From Clostridiales bacterium (GTDB taxonomy: Bacteria; Bacillota; Clostridia; Oscillospirales; Oscillospiraceae), in assembly GCA_022764045.1 (NCBI GenBank), contig JALERU010000062.1, positions 1 to 64,000 of the forward strand: DNA of 64,000 bases. Reading direction: 5' to 3'. Shown here piece after piece: positions 15,164-24,702 of the stretch (position 1 is the stretch's first letter; every line of letters starts with the position of its first letter). Position numbers and translations under genes: made by a program. The notes under the pieces are model-generated. The model saw only the letters and a list, made by a program, of their open reading frames with translations, had not been told where the DNA came from and made no database searches.

Positions 15164-17287
15164 TTACAGCAGGTGGAATACGATGATCAGGCCGGAGAAC
15201 ACAATGGAAACGGTGGAGCAGAGCTTGATCAGGATGTTCAGGGAAGGACCGGAGGTATCCTTGAAGGGATCGCCCACGGTGTCGCCCACCACGGCAGCCT
15301 TGTGCTGGTCGGAGCCCTTACCGCCGTGATTACCACGCTCGATGTACTTCTTGGCGTTGTCCCAAGCGCCGCCGGCGTTGGACATGAACACGGCCATGGC
15401 AAAGCCGGTGACGGACACGCCGCCCAGCAGGCCAACCACGCCGGTGGGGCCCAGGATCAGGCCGGTGATGATGGGAACGATGATGGCCAGCAGAGCAGGG
15501 GCGACCATTTCATGCAGAGCGCCCTTGGTGCACAGGGCCACGCACTTGCCATACTCGGGATCGGTGGTGCCTTCCATGATACCGGTGATTTCCCGGAACT
15601 GACGACGGACTTCCACCACGATGGACTGGGCAGCGGTCTGCACGGCGCTCATGGTCATAGCGGAGAAGACAAAGGTCAGCATAGCGCCGATGAACAGGCC
15701 GACCAGAACGGTGGGGCTGGTCAGGGTGAAGTTCAGGTTTTCGGTGGTGCGGGTCTGAACGATGTTCACGTAGGAGACCAGCAGAGCCAGAGCGGTCAGG
15801 GAAGCGGAGCCGATGGCGAAGCCCTTACCGGTGGCGGCGGTGGTGTTACCCAGGGAGTCCAGGGCGTCGGTGCGGTCGCGGACCTCCTCAGGCAGGCCGG
15901 ACATCTCGGCGATGCCGCCGGCGTTGTCGGCCACGGGGCCGTAAGCGTCGGTGGCCAGGGTGATACCCAGGGTGGAGAGCATACCCACAGCGGCGATACC
16001 GATGCCGTACAGGCCCTGGTTGAAGGTGGCGCTAAAGCCGCCGGAGGGGTCCATAATGGAGGCGGAGCCGCCAGCAGCGAAGTAGGAGATCAGGATAGCG
16101 GCAGCCACGATCAGGATGGAGGCGATGGTGGACATGAGGCCCAGGGAGATACCGCCGATGATGATGGTGGCAGCGCCGGTCTCGGAAGCGGCAGCCAGCT
16201 TCTTGGTGGGCTTATAGTTATCCGAGGTAAAGTACTCGGTGAAGTAGCCGATGAGGCAGCCGCCGATGAGGCCGCAGAGGATGGCGATGAAGATACCCCA
16301 GCAGTTGTTCTCGGGGCCCAGGATGAGGTAGCACAGAGGGGCTGCCACAATGGCGGAGAGAACGGCGGCGGTGTAAGTGCCGGTGCGCAGGGAGGTCAGC
16401 AGGCTCTTCTGGGTGGCGTCTTCCTTGGTCTTCACCAGGAAGGAGCCGATGATGGAACAGATGATGCCGCACACAGCCAGGGCCATGGGCAGCAGCATGC
16501 CCTTCCAGCCGTAGCCGGCGGTGGCGCCCAGAGCGAAGGTAGCCAGGATGGAGCCAACATAGGACTCGTACAGGTCGGCGCCCATGCCGGCCACGTCGCC
16601 CACGTTGTCACCCACGTTGTCGGCGATGGTGGCGGGGTTACGGGGGTCATCCTCGGGGATGCCGGCCTCAACCTTACCAACCAGGTCGGCGCCCACGTCA
16701 GCGGCCTTGGTGTAGATACCGCCGCCCACACGGGCAAACAGGGCCATGAAGGAGGCACCGATGCCGTTCATCACCATGATGTTGCCCAACTGGACAGGAT
16801 CGGTGATGCCGGCGCCGAAGCGCAGAATGGTGAACCAAATGCTGATATCCAGCATGCCCAGGCCGACCACGGTGAAGCCCATGACGGCGCCGGAGGAGAA
16901 TGCCACCCGCAGGCCGCGGTTCAGGCTCTCGGAAGCGGCCTGGGCGGTACGGGCGTTGGAGTTGGTGGCGATCTTCATGCCGATCAGGCCGGCCAGCATG
17001 GACCAGATACCACCGGTGAGGAAAGCGAAGGGGGTAAACTTAGACAGCATTTCGCCGCCGCTGGCAAAGGCGATGATGGCCAGGATCACAAAGACCACCA
17101 CGAAAACCTTGGCGACGGTCGTGTACTGATGCTTCAGATAGGCGTTGGCACCCTCACGGATGGACTGCGCAATCTTCTGCATCGTGGCGTTGCCCTCGGA
17201 ATAGGACATAACCTTCTTGCGTTGGACCATGGCAAACAGCAGAGCCAACACGGCGCCGACGAAGCCGATCCACAGATAATTTTCCAC
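15164..17287 (-). CDS. hppA: K+-dependent membrane-bound pyrophosphatase (ion pump)
   Basis: A 707-residue integral membrane protein with about 16 helices. It hydrolyses pyrophosphate to pump H+ and/or Na+. The catalytic loops GADLVGKVEAGIPEDDPRNP and DNVGDNVGDVAGMGADLYES and the C-terminal DTVGDPFKDTSGPSLNIL are complete. The segment GNTTAATGKGFAIGSA has Ala where K+-independent enzymes have Lys, which marks the K+-dependent class. An in-frame ATG lies at 17314, but GTG 17287 (VENYLW) has AAAAGGAG at correct spacing. It lies next to K+ uptake genes. Na+ versus H+ specificity is not decided here. Confidence 0.96.
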   Translation of the reverse strand: MENYLWIGFVGAVLALLFAMVQRKKVMSYSEGNATMQKIAQSIREGANAYLKHQYTTVAKVFVVVFVILAIIAFASGGEMLSKFTPFAFLTGGIWSMLAGLIGMKIATNSNARTAQAASESLNRGLRVAFSSGAVMGFTVVGLGMLDISIWFTILRFGAGITDPVQLGNIMVMNGIGASFMALFARVGGGIYTKAADVGADLVGKVEAGIPEDDPRNPATIADNVGDNVGDVAGMGADLYESYVGSILATFALGATAGYGWKGMLLPMALAVCGIICSIIGSFLVKTKEDATQKSLLTSLRTGTYTAAVLSAIVAAPLCYLILGPENNCWGIFIAILCGLIGGCLIGYFTEYFTSDNYKPTKKLAAASETGAATIIIGGISLGLMSTIASILIVAAAILISYFAAGGSASIMDPSGGFSATFNQGLYGIGIAAVGMLSTLGITLATDAYGPVADNAGGIAEMSGLPEEVRDRTDALDSLGNTTAATGKGFAIGSASLTALALLVSYVNIVQTRTTENLNFTLTSPTVLVGLFIGAMLTFVFSAMTMSAVQTAAQSIVVEVRRQFREITGIMEGTTDPEYGKCVALCTKGALHEMVAPALLAIIVPIITGLILGPTGVVGLLGGVSVTGFAMAVFMSNAGGAWDNAKKYIERGNHGGKGSDQHKAAVVGDTVGDPFKDTSGPSLNILIKLCSTVSIVFSGLIIVFHLL

Positions 17288-17352
17288 GAATGACACTCCT
17301 TTTCTATTGTGCATTGCCCGGGAATGACAATGCCGACACGATTAACAGAGTA

Positions 17353-17380
17353 ATTTTAGCATAACCGGGGGGATTTGCAA
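17353..17380 (-). promoter_or_regulatory. Promoter of hppA
   Basis: TTGCAA (17375-17380), 16-nt spacer, TAAAAT (17353-17358) on the minus strand. Confidence 0.65.
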
Positions 17381-17487
17381 GCCTCTGACGAATTTTTTCT
17401 TTCCATTCCAAATTTTTTCACAAAAACCACAAAAAGAAGGGCGATTGATTGGTGAAAAAGGTCAGAGTTACAAAGGCCCTGCTTTCC

Positions 17488-18924
17488 TCAGTTCCGTTTC
17501 CAGGTGGAGGGGAGGAAGAGGATCAGAATGGGGAAAAGCTCCAGGCGCCCCAGCAGCATGGCCAGGGAAAGGATCATCTTGCTCAGAGCGGAGAAGGCGG
17601 CGAAATTCCCCATTGGCCCCACGGCTTCCAGACCGGGGCCGATGTTGCTCAGGCAGGCCAGCACCGCCGTCCAGGTAGTGGTGAGGGAGAAGCCGTCCAG
17701 GCTGATGACCAGGCAGCCGGCCCCCAGCAGGAAGAGGTAGCAGGTGAAGAAGACCAGCACGGTGTTCAGGGTGGTTTCGTCCACCGCCTTGCCGTCCAGC
17801 TTCACCACCTTGACCGACCGGGGGTGGCACAGCCGCCCCAGAGAGCGCCGGGCACACCGGCCCAGCAGCAGGATGCGGGCGCATTTGATGCCGCCGGCGG
17901 TGCTGCCCGCGCAGCCCCCCAGGAACATCAGCAGCACCAGGACGAACTGGGAGAGAGTGGGCCACAGGGCGAAGTCCGCCGTGGAAAAGCCCGTGGTGGA
18001 GACCACAGTGGCCACCTGGAAGAAGGTGTCCCGCAGGGCGTGGCCGGGGGTGTCGTACAGGGGGAGAATGTTCCAGAAGATGAGCCCCACAGACAGCAGC
18101 ACCGCCACCAGGAAAAACCGCAGCTCGTCGCTGCCCAGGGCCTGCTTGGCCCGGCCGGTGAGAACCAGGAAAAACACGGCGAAATTCACCGAGCACAACA
18201 GCATGAACACCGTCACAATGATCTCGCAGGCGGGCAGGCCGTAGGAGGCCAGGCTGAGATTTTTCACGGCGAAGCCCCCGGTACACACGGTGGCGAAGGT
18301 GGTGACCAGGGCGTCGTACAGAGGCATCCCGGCCAGCTTCAGGGCCACGGTTTCCAGAAAGGTCAGGGAGATATAGATGAGGTAGAGAATCCGGGCGGAG
18401 AGAGAGGTCTTTGGCACCAGCTTGCTGCTGACAGGGCCTGTGGCCTCGGCCTGGACCAGCACCTGGGTGCGCCCCCCCACCTTGGGGAGGAAGGCCAGGG
18501 TAAAGATCAGCACCCCCATGCCCCCAATCCAGGAGGAGAAGGAGCGCCAGAAAAGAATCCCCCGGGGCAGGGTCTCCACCTGGGTGAGGATGGAAGCCCC
18601 GGTGGTGGTGAATCCCGAGACGATTTCAAAAAAGCTGTCTATAAAGGAGGAAAATTCCCCGGACAGGTAAAAGGGCAGGGCGCCGAACAGGCTCAGAACC
18701 AGCCAGATGAGGCCCACCGCCACGAAGCCCTCCCGGGTGTAGAAATCGGGGGTGGCCCGAATCCGGGCCAAAAGGGTGCCGATGAGCCCCACCAGGACAA
18801 TGGTGCGGAAAAAAGGCCAGGGGGACTCCCGGTAAATGAGGGATACCAGCAGGGGCAGCAGCAGGCACAGGGCCTCCAACTGCAAGGTGCGCCCTAAGGT
18901 GCGGAGCATCAACTTATAATTCAT
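17488..18924 (-). CDS. trkH: TrkH/KtrB-family potassium uptake protein, copy 1
   Basis: A 478-residue membrane protein of the Trk/Ktr superfamily with four M1-P-M2 repeats. Pore-loop Gly positions can be seen in SGFTTTGASIL, CTGGFAV, STTGFSTADF and CLSNIGPGLEAVG. The start is set at ATG 18924 (MNYKLML) by comparison with the adjacent copy; an upstream GTG at 18954 is possible, and no strong ribosome site is visible. It is 42 nt behind the second trkH and shares its operon with trkA. Confidence 0.95.
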   Translation of the reverse strand: MNYKLMLRTLGRTLQLEALCLLLPLLVSLIYRESPWPFFRTIVLVGLIGTLLARIRATPDFYTREGFVAVGLIWLVLSLFGALPFYLSGEFSSFIDSFFEIVSGFTTTGASILTQVETLPRGILFWRSFSSWIGGMGVLIFTLAFLPKVGGRTQVLVQAEATGPVSSKLVPKTSLSARILYLIYISLTFLETVALKLAGMPLYDALVTTFATVCTGGFAVKNLSLASYGLPACEIIVTVFMLLCSVNFAVFFLVLTGRAKQALGSDELRFFLVAVLLSVGLIFWNILPLYDTPGHALRDTFFQVATVVSTTGFSTADFALWPTLSQFVLVLLMFLGGCAGSTAGGIKCARILLLGRCARRSLGRLCHPRSVKVVKLDGKAVDETTLNTVLVFFTCYLFLLGAGCLVISLDGFSLTTTWTAVLACLSNIGPGLEAVGPMGNFAAFSALSKMILSLAMLLGRLELFPILILFLPSTWKRN

Positions 18925-18966
18925 AGTGGGAAAAACAAGGCGCGGAGGGCCCACCCCAGAGGGGGG

Positions 18967-20403
18967 TCAGGAACGTCTCCAGGTGGAGGGCTGGAGGAGC
19001 AGGAGGATGGGGAAGATCTCCAAACGTCCCACCAGCATGAACAGGGACAAAAAGAGCTTGCTGAACCCCGACAGAGGGGCAAAGCTGGCCATGGGGCCCA
19101 CCCCGTCCAGACCGGGACCCACGTTACTCAGGCAGCCCAGGGCGGCGGTGAAGGAGGTGGTGAGGGAATAGCCGTCCAGGCTGACCACCACGCAGCCCAG
19201 GCCCAGCAGAAGAAAGAAGCAGGTGAAGAAGGAGAACACCGAGCGCAGGGTCTCCTCGTCCACCGTCTTGCCGTCCAGCTTCACCACCCGCACAGCCCGG
19301 GGATGGGACAGGCGGAGGATGGACCGCTTGGAGCAGCGGAGAAGGAGCAGAATCCGGCCGCACTTGATGCTGCCGGCGGTGCTCCCCGAGCAGCCGCCCA
19401 CGAACATCAGCAGCACCAGCAGGGTCTGGGAAAAGGTGGGCCACAGGTTATAGTCTGTGGTGGAAAAGCCCGAGGTGGAGATGATGGAGGTCACCTGGAA
19501 CACCGCGTCCCGCAGGGCGTGGCCGGGGGTGTCGTACAGGGGAAGGATATTTACAAAGACCAGCAGGGAGACCACGCCCACGGCGCCCAGGAAGAATTTC
19601 AGCTCGTCGCTGCCCAGGGCCTGCTTGGCTCGGCCGGTGAGGACCAGGAAGAACAGGGTGAAATTCAGAGAGCCCAGGAGCATAAAGACGATGGCGATGA
19701 CCTCGCAGGCAGCCGAGCCATAGGCGGCCAGGCTGGCGTTCATCACCGAAAAGCCCCCGGTGCAGACACAGGCAAAGGTGGTGACCACGGCGTCGTAAAG
19801 GGGGAGCCCCGCCAGAAGAAAGGCGAGGATTTCCGCCCCGGTGAGGACGAAATACATCAAATAAAGGATCTGGGAGGAGTGGACCGTCCGGGGCACCAGC
19901 TTGGTGGCGATGGGGCCGGGAACCTCGGCGTGGACCAGCACCTGGGTGCGCCCGCCCACCTTGGGGAGAAAGGCCAGGGTGAAGAGGAGCACTCCCATGC
20001 CCCCGATCCAGGAGGCGAAGGACCGCCAGAATAGGATGCCCCGGGGCAGGCGCTCGATATCCGTTAAAATGGTGGCGCCGGAGGTGGTGAAGCCTGAGAC
20101 GATCTCAAACAGACAGTCGGCAAAGGAGGCGAACTCCCCGGAAAACCAGAAGGGGAGGGCCCCGAAGAAGCTGAGTACCATCCAAATCAGGGCCACCACC
20201 GTGAAGCCCTCCCGGGAGAAAAATTCCGACTTGGAGTGCAGGCGGGCCAGAACCGTGCCCAGCAGGCCCACGGGCAGGATGGTGAAGAAAAAGGGCCGGG
20301 GATCTTCCCGGTAAATCAGGGCCACCAGCAGGGGCAGCAGCAGACACAGAGCCTCCAACTGTAGGGTGCGCCCCAGCATACGCAGCATGAGTTTGTAGTT
20401 CAT
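18967..20403 (-). CDS. trkH: TrkH/KtrB-family potassium uptake protein, copy 2
   Basis: A 478-residue paralogue of exactly the same length as its neighbour. The N-terminus MNYKLMLRMLGRTLQLEALC is almost identical. Filter segments are SGFTTSGATIL, CTGGFSV, STSGFSTTDY and CLSNVGPGLDGVG. In the first, a Ser replaces a Thr of copy 1, so the two channels may differ in selectivity or kinetics. AGGAAGGGA precedes the ATG. It lies 20 nt downstream of trkA, whose product gates such channels. Confidence 0.95.
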   Translation of the reverse strand: MNYKLMLRMLGRTLQLEALCLLLPLLVALIYREDPRPFFFTILPVGLLGTVLARLHSKSEFFSREGFTVVALIWMVLSFFGALPFWFSGEFASFADCLFEIVSGFTTSGATILTDIERLPRGILFWRSFASWIGGMGVLLFTLAFLPKVGGRTQVLVHAEVPGPIATKLVPRTVHSSQILYLMYFVLTGAEILAFLLAGLPLYDAVVTTFACVCTGGFSVMNASLAAYGSAACEVIAIVFMLLGSLNFTLFFLVLTGRAKQALGSDELKFFLGAVGVVSLLVFVNILPLYDTPGHALRDAVFQVTSIISTSGFSTTDYNLWPTFSQTLLVLLMFVGGCSGSTAGSIKCGRILLLLRCSKRSILRLSHPRAVRVVKLDGKTVDEETLRSVFSFFTCFFLLLGLGCVVVSLDGYSLTTSFTAALGCLSNVGPGLDGVGPMASFAPLSGFSKLFLSLFMLVGRLEIFPILLLLQPSTWRRS

Positions 20404-20423
20404 TTCTCTCTCTCGTCCCTTCC

Positions 20424-21788
20424 TCAGTCTGGGGAGAAGATATCGCGAAAGGCTTGAATCCGCTGGCCGTGGGAGATGACAATCACCCGGTCTCCCGCGG
20501 ACAAAACCGTGGTGCCCGAGGGGATGACCACCTGGTTTTCGTGGAGCAGGCCGCCAATGAGGAAGCCCTTGCGGATCTCCAAATCCTTCAGGGGGACCCC
20601 CAGGTGGGGGGTGTTTTCGTTGAGAATGAACTCGGCGGCCTCGGCGTCGGTGTCGGCAATGCGGTGGAGGGAGGTCATCACGCTGCCGCTCTTATCCTGG
20701 AGCCCCCGGACCAGCCGGAGAATCCGGGACACGGTGATGAGCTTGGGGGCCACCACGCAGTCCAGGCCGGCGGCCTGGACCACATCGGAATAGTTGATCC
20801 GGTTACACTTGGCCACCACCTTGCGGATGCCCTGCTGCTGGGCGTAGAGGGCGGAGATGAGGTTGTCCTCGTCCCGGCCGGTGAGGGCGATGAAGGCGTC
20901 GTTGTTGGTGAAGTGCTCCGAGGCCAGCAGCTCCTGGTCGGTGCCGTCGCCGTGGAGGACGATGGCCGAGGGGAGGCACTCGGAGAGCATCCGGCAATGG
21001 GGTTCATCGCTTTCCACCAGTGTGACCTGCACCCCCATGGACAGGAGGATTTTAGACAGGTAGTAGGCGATGCGGCTGCCGCCGATGAGGAAGGCCGAAT
21101 GGACCCGGGGCAGGTCCCGGCCCAGGGTGCGCAGGTAGGTGGACAGGTCCTTGGGGGAGCCGGTGACATAGAGCTTGTCGCCCACTTTTGGCACAAAGTC
21201 GCCGTTGGGAATGATGACCTCTCCCTTCCGCTCCGCGGCGGAGAAGAGGATGGACAGACGGCTGGTGGTGCTGAAGAGGTCGGACAAGGGGATGTCCACA
21301 ATGGGGTCCTCCTGGCGGACACGGATGCCGATCATCTCCACCTTGCCCCGGAAGAAGGTGTCCACGTTGGCTGCCGCCGGAAACCGGAGCAGCCGGGAGA
21401 TCTCCATGGCGGTGGAGTATTCGGGGTTAATCACAATGTCGATGTTCAGATCCTTTTGGAGGGAGGGCAGGTCGTCGGTGTAGGCCACGTCCCGGATGCG
21501 GGCGATGGTGAACTTGGCCCCCAGGCGCTTAGAGGTCAGGGCGCAGAGCATGTTGACCTCGTCCATGTTGGTGGTGGCCAGCACCAGGTCGGCGTCCTCG
21601 GCCCCCGCCTCCCGCAGCACCGAGGGGGCGGCGCCGGGGCCTTTGATGCACATCACATCCAGGGTGTCGCTGGCCCGTTGGATGGCCTCGTCGTCGTTGT
21701 CGATGATGGTGACGTCGTGATCCTCACGGGAGAGATAGGCCGCCAGGGTTGCCCCTACTTTGCCGGCCCCTACAATGAGAATATTCAA
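20424..21788 (-). CDS. trkA: TrkA potassium channel regulatory subunit
   Basis: A 454-residue cytoplasmic gating protein with two RCK units. Each has an N-terminal Rossmann fold (MNILIVGAGKVGATLAAYLS at residue 1; FLIGGSRIAYYLSKILLS near 233) and an RCK-C domain. The second glycine motif is GGSRIA, a degenerate GxGxxG, so NAD(H) binding is clearest in the first half. It forms a ring on TrkH. First gene of trkA-trkH-trkH. Confidence 0.96.
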   Translation of the reverse strand: MNILIVGAGKVGATLAAYLSREDHDVTIIDNDDEAIQRASDTLDVMCIKGPGAAPSVLREAGAEDADLVLATTNMDEVNMLCALTSKRLGAKFTIARIRDVAYTDDLPSLQKDLNIDIVINPEYSTAMEISRLLRFPAAANVDTFFRGKVEMIGIRVRQEDPIVDIPLSDLFSTTSRLSILFSAAERKGEVIIPNGDFVPKVGDKLYVTGSPKDLSTYLRTLGRDLPRVHSAFLIGGSRIAYYLSKILLSMGVQVTLVESDEPHCRMLSECLPSAIVLHGDGTDQELLASEHFTNNDAFIALTGRDEDNLISALYAQQQGIRKVVAKCNRINYSDVVQAAGLDCVVAPKLITVSRILRLVRGLQDKSGSVMTSLHRIADTDAEAAEFILNENTPHLGVPLKDLEIRKGFLIGGLLHENQVVIPSGTTVLSAGDRVIVISHGQRIQAFRDIFSPD

Positions 21789-21861
21789 AAAGCATCCGCC
21801 TTTCCAAAAAGCGGGGGAACCCCCGCCGAGATGAGAAGGGTTTTCTATTCAAGATTTACCC

Positions 21862-21890
21862 ATCATACCACACAAGACGGAAAGACGCAA
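21862..21890 (-). promoter_or_regulatory. Promoter of trkA-trkH-trkH
   Basis: TTGCGT (21885-21890), 17-nt spacer, TATGAT (21862-21867) on the minus strand. Confidence 0.65.
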
Positions 21891-21935
21891 TTCCTGAAGC
21901 TGACCAATCTTTCTCCCAGGGCAGGGGATTCCCTC

Positions 21936-21964
21936 TTTCAAAGGAAAGAAATCTATGGTATGAT
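21936..21964 (+). promoter_or_regulatory. Promoter of the first MATE gene
   Basis: TTTCAA (21936-21941), 17-nt spacer, TATGAT (21959-21964), divergent from the trkA promoter about 50 nt away. Confidence 0.6.
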
Positions 21965-22000
21965 AGCTTCATCGAATGATAGGAGAAAGGGGGAGATGGT

Positions 22001-23335
22001 ATGCGGCAGATGGACTTGACCGAGGGCGTCATCTGGAAAAAGCTTCTGGTCTATGCCTGGCCGGTGGTTCTTTCCTCCCTGCTCCAGTCAGCCTATGCCA
22101 TCACGGACCTGGTTGTGGCCGGGTGGTTTGTGGGGAAGGACGGGATCTCCGCCATCAACAACGCCAGCCAGGTGACCTTCCTGATGACCCAGGTGATCAT
22201 CGGTCTCACCACCGGCGGCAACATCCTCATGGGGCAGTATTACGGCAGCCGGGACGGGGTGAACCGGATCAAAACCAACCGGACCCTTTTCCTCTTCTCC
22301 GTCTCTGCCGGTGGCGTTGTGTGTGTGCTTCTGGCCCTGTTCAGCCAGCCCATCCTGATGGCCATCCGGGCCCCGGCCCTGGCCCAGGCCGAAGCCTATT
22401 TGCAGATTTGCGCCCTTGGCATGATCCCCGTTTTTGGCTACAACGCCCTGGCGGCCATGCTGCGGTCGGTGGGGAACTCCAAGCAGCCCTTTTACTGTGT
22501 GGCGGTGACGGCGGGGTGCAACATCGCCCTGGATATCCTCTTTATGGGTCTGTTCCACTGGGGCGTCCGGGGGGCGGCCCTGGCCACGGTGCTGGCGCAG
22601 ACGGCCAGCTTTGTGGTCTGCCACGTCTATGTGTTCCGCCAGCGGGACCTTTTCGGCCTGGCCTGGCGGCAGATCACCTTTGACAGGGAAAAAATGAGAC
22701 AGATCCTAAAGCTGGGTATCCCCAGCGCCATTCAAATGACCGTGGTGGGCTTTTCCTGGCTGGTGATGACCGTCCTCATCAACGACTACGGGGTGGAGGC
22801 CTCGGCGGCCAGCGGGATCTGTGCCAAGGTCAAGGATGTAGCCCTGATGTTCACCTTGGCCCTCTATACGGCGGCTACCACTATGATCGCCCAGTGCCTG
22901 GGGGCGAAGAAGTATGACCGGGCCAGCCGGGTGGTCCACATCGCCATGCGGATCGCCTTGGGGGTGTCGGTGGGGCTCATTGTGCTCATCGAGCTCCTGG
23001 CCCCCCAGATCCTGGCCCTCTTCCGCCCGGACGAGGCCACCATGGCCCTGGCGGTGCAAAACCTGCGCATTGAGATTCTGGGGCAGGTCTTCTACGCCAG
23101 CTTTATGGTCTACAACGCCTTGCCCATGGGGGCGGGGAACACCGTATTTGTGCTGGCCTCCAGCCTGCTCAACTGCATTGTGGTTCGGGTGGTGCTGGCT
23201 GTGCTCTTTAACCACTTCTTCGGCCTGGTGGGTATCTTCTGGGCCTGTGCCATCGCGCCGGCCTCGTCGGTCCCCCTGGGGTATCTTTACGAGCGCTCGG
23301 GGGTTTGGCGAAAAACCTTGACCGAGGGAAGTTAA
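22001..23335 (+). CDS. MATE-family efflux transporter
   Basis: A 444-residue membrane protein with 12 predicted helices in two homologous bundles, of the NorM/DinF type. Typical segments are VVLSSLLQSAYAITDLVVAGWFVG in TM1-2, GLTTGGNILMGQYYGSRD and GVRGAALATVLAQ. Drug or metabolite export coupled to Na+ or H+ is the family function; the substrate is unknown. Start ATG 22001 has GGGGGAGA before it. Monocistronic, followed by a terminator. Confidence 0.94.
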   Translation: MRQMDLTEGVIWKKLLVYAWPVVLSSLLQSAYAITDLVVAGWFVGKDGISAINNASQVTFLMTQVIIGLTTGGNILMGQYYGSRDGVNRIKTNRTLFLFSVSAGGVVCVLLALFSQPILMAIRAPALAQAEAYLQICALGMIPVFGYNALAAMLRSVGNSKQPFYCVAVTAGCNIALDILFMGLFHWGVRGAALATVLAQTASFVVCHVYVFRQRDLFGLAWRQITFDREKMRQILKLGIPSAIQMTVVGFSWLVMTVLINDYGVEASAASGICAKVKDVALMFTLALYTAATTMIAQCLGAKKYDRASRVVHIAMRIALGVSVGLIVLIELLAPQILALFRPDEATMALAVQNLRIEILGQVFYASFMVYNALPMGAGNTVFVLASSLLNCIVVRVVLAVLFNHFFGLVGIFWACAIAPASSVPLGYLYERSGVWRKTLTEGS

Positions 23336-23347
23336 ACCGTTGGAAAA

Positions 23348-23386
23348 AGAAACAGACCAGTTTTTTATAAACTGGTCTGTTTTTTG
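23348..23386. terminator. Bidirectional terminator
   Basis: Stem ACAGACCAGTTT / AAACTGGTCTGT with T6 on the plus strand and a T-rich tract on the minus strand, between convergent genes. Confidence 0.85.
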
Positions 23387-23391
23387 TGCAT

Positions 23392-24462
23392 TTATTCGGT
23401 TGCCGGCGGCGTCTCACCTGTTTCGGGGGCCTGGTTCAGAGGGGTGCCCCGGGCGGGGGAGACCAAGTTCAGAAGGGCCTCCACGGTAACCGGCCGGCTC
23501 ATGTCGTAGCGGGGCAGGCCCAGAAGGCTCTGGGGATCTCCCTTGACCAGCAGGGCGCAGCCGGGGGTGGTGGTGAAGGTGATGTCAAACCCGTTTTCCA
23601 GCAGGACCTGCTGGGCCAGGTCGTTCCACTTGCCGCTGGGGTAGGCCATGGCGTGGACCTTGGGCTCGCCGGTGCCCTCCAGAATGGCTTGGCGGATTTT
23701 TTGGCAATCGGCGGAGAGGAAGGCGCGGTATTCCTCCTCAGTCTCCCCGGCCAGGGGGAGGATGTTGACCCGGGGGTGATCGGAGGTCTCATAGGGGGCC
23801 CACTGGTGCATGTCATAGGTGTGGCTCTGGATGGAGATGATCCCCGAGGCCACCATCTCCGCCCCCTGCTGGAAGGAGAAGTGGGGGGTGATGGGGTAGT
23901 TGGTGTCCTTATAATGCTCCGTGTTTCCTACGGTGGCGCCAATGACGAAAATGGTGGCCACCATGCCGGTCTCCTTCAAAATGGGGTAAGCGTACTGATA
24001 GTTGCTCAGGTAGCCATCGTCAAAGGTGATGACCACGGGCTTTTCCGGCAGGGCCATCTCCCCGTTGACGTAGGCGGCCAGATCATCGGGGAAGAGGGCG
24101 GCATAGCCCGCCTGGGACAGGGCGGACATGTGCTCCCGGAAGAGCTCGGGGGTGATGGAGGCGGAGCCCTCGCCGTCGGGGTCGATGTGGTGGTACATCA
24201 GCACCGGAACCACGGCGGTTTTGTCCAGGGGGCTGACCTGGGGCGCGAGGCTGGGGAGGGCGTCGGCTACCTGGGAGAACATGGCCTGAAAGGAGTCGTT
24301 TTCCGCCTGGGTTTCTGGCGGCAGGGTCTCTTCGTTGGTGTTGGGGGCCTGGACCACCGGCTGAGCGGTCCAGGTGTGGGTGGTATAAATCAGACCGGGC
24401 AGCCCGCCGCCCAGCAGCAACACGGCGGCCAGCATCAGGGTCAGGGATCGTTTCAGGCGCAT
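23392..24462 (-). CDS. Membrane-anchored/secreted polysaccharide deacetylase
   Basis: A 356-residue CE4-family protein. A signal or anchor helix spans residues 7-27, followed by a Pro/Thr/Glu-rich linker. The NodB domain has motif 1 ITFDDGYLSN (two catalytic/metal Asp), motif 2 SIQSHTYDMH (the usual H[S/T]xxH metal pair as HTYDMH) and the AYPSGKWN motif. Likely deacetylates peptidoglycan or another envelope glycan outside the membrane. The start is followed by KR-rich MRLKRSL. Own promoter at 24528. Confidence 0.93.
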   Translation of the reverse strand: MRLKRSLTLMLAAVLLLGGGLPGLIYTTHTWTAQPVVQAPNTNEETLPPETQAENDSFQAMFSQVADALPSLAPQVSPLDKTAVVPVLMYHHIDPDGEGSASITPELFREHMSALSQAGYAALFPDDLAAYVNGEMALPEKPVVITFDDGYLSNYQYAYPILKETGMVATIFVIGATVGNTEHYKDTNYPITPHFSFQQGAEMVASGIISIQSHTYDMHQWAPYETSDHPRVNILPLAGETEEEYRAFLSADCQKIRQAILEGTGEPKVHAMAYPSGKWNDLAQQVLLENGFDITFTTTPGCALLVKGDPQSLLGLPRYDMSRPVTVEALLNLVSPARGTPLNQAPETGETPPATE

Positions 24463-24527
24463 AAAATCCTCCAGTTCTTGGCATCAGTCGGAAAAGGGCT
24501 GGGAAAATTTAGGGTATTCACAGGGAC

Positions 24528-24556
24528 AGAATACCACATCTTATGGGAAATTGCAA
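24528..24556 (-). promoter_or_regulatory. Promoter of the polysaccharide deacetylase gene
   Basis: TTGCAA (24551-24556), 17-nt spacer, TATTCT (24528-24533) on the minus strand; the same hexamers and spacing as the argG promoter. Confidence 0.7.
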
Positions 24557-24642
24557 GAAAACCCCTATTTCTTGGGGGCTTGGGAAGCTCCTACCTATCT
24601 ATTCCCACAAGAGGTCTGTTTCTTTCAAAAAAAGGAAAAATA

Positions 24643-24684
24643 GGCAAAAAAGCGGGCGGCAGCCCATTTGGCTGCCGCCCGCTG
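24643..24684 (-). terminator. Terminator of the AI-2E-type permease gene
   Basis: Stem AGCGGGCGGCAGCC / GGCTGCCGCCCGCT, with T6 on the minus strand. Confidence 0.85.
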
Positions 24685-24702
24685 TGTGGAGGGAGGAATT
24701 TC

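Noticed and set aside
15173-17293. 706-residue open frame on the plus strand
   Set aside because: It is the exact antisense of hppA; its Gly/His/Asp-rich composition is the usual shadow in GC-rich DNA.
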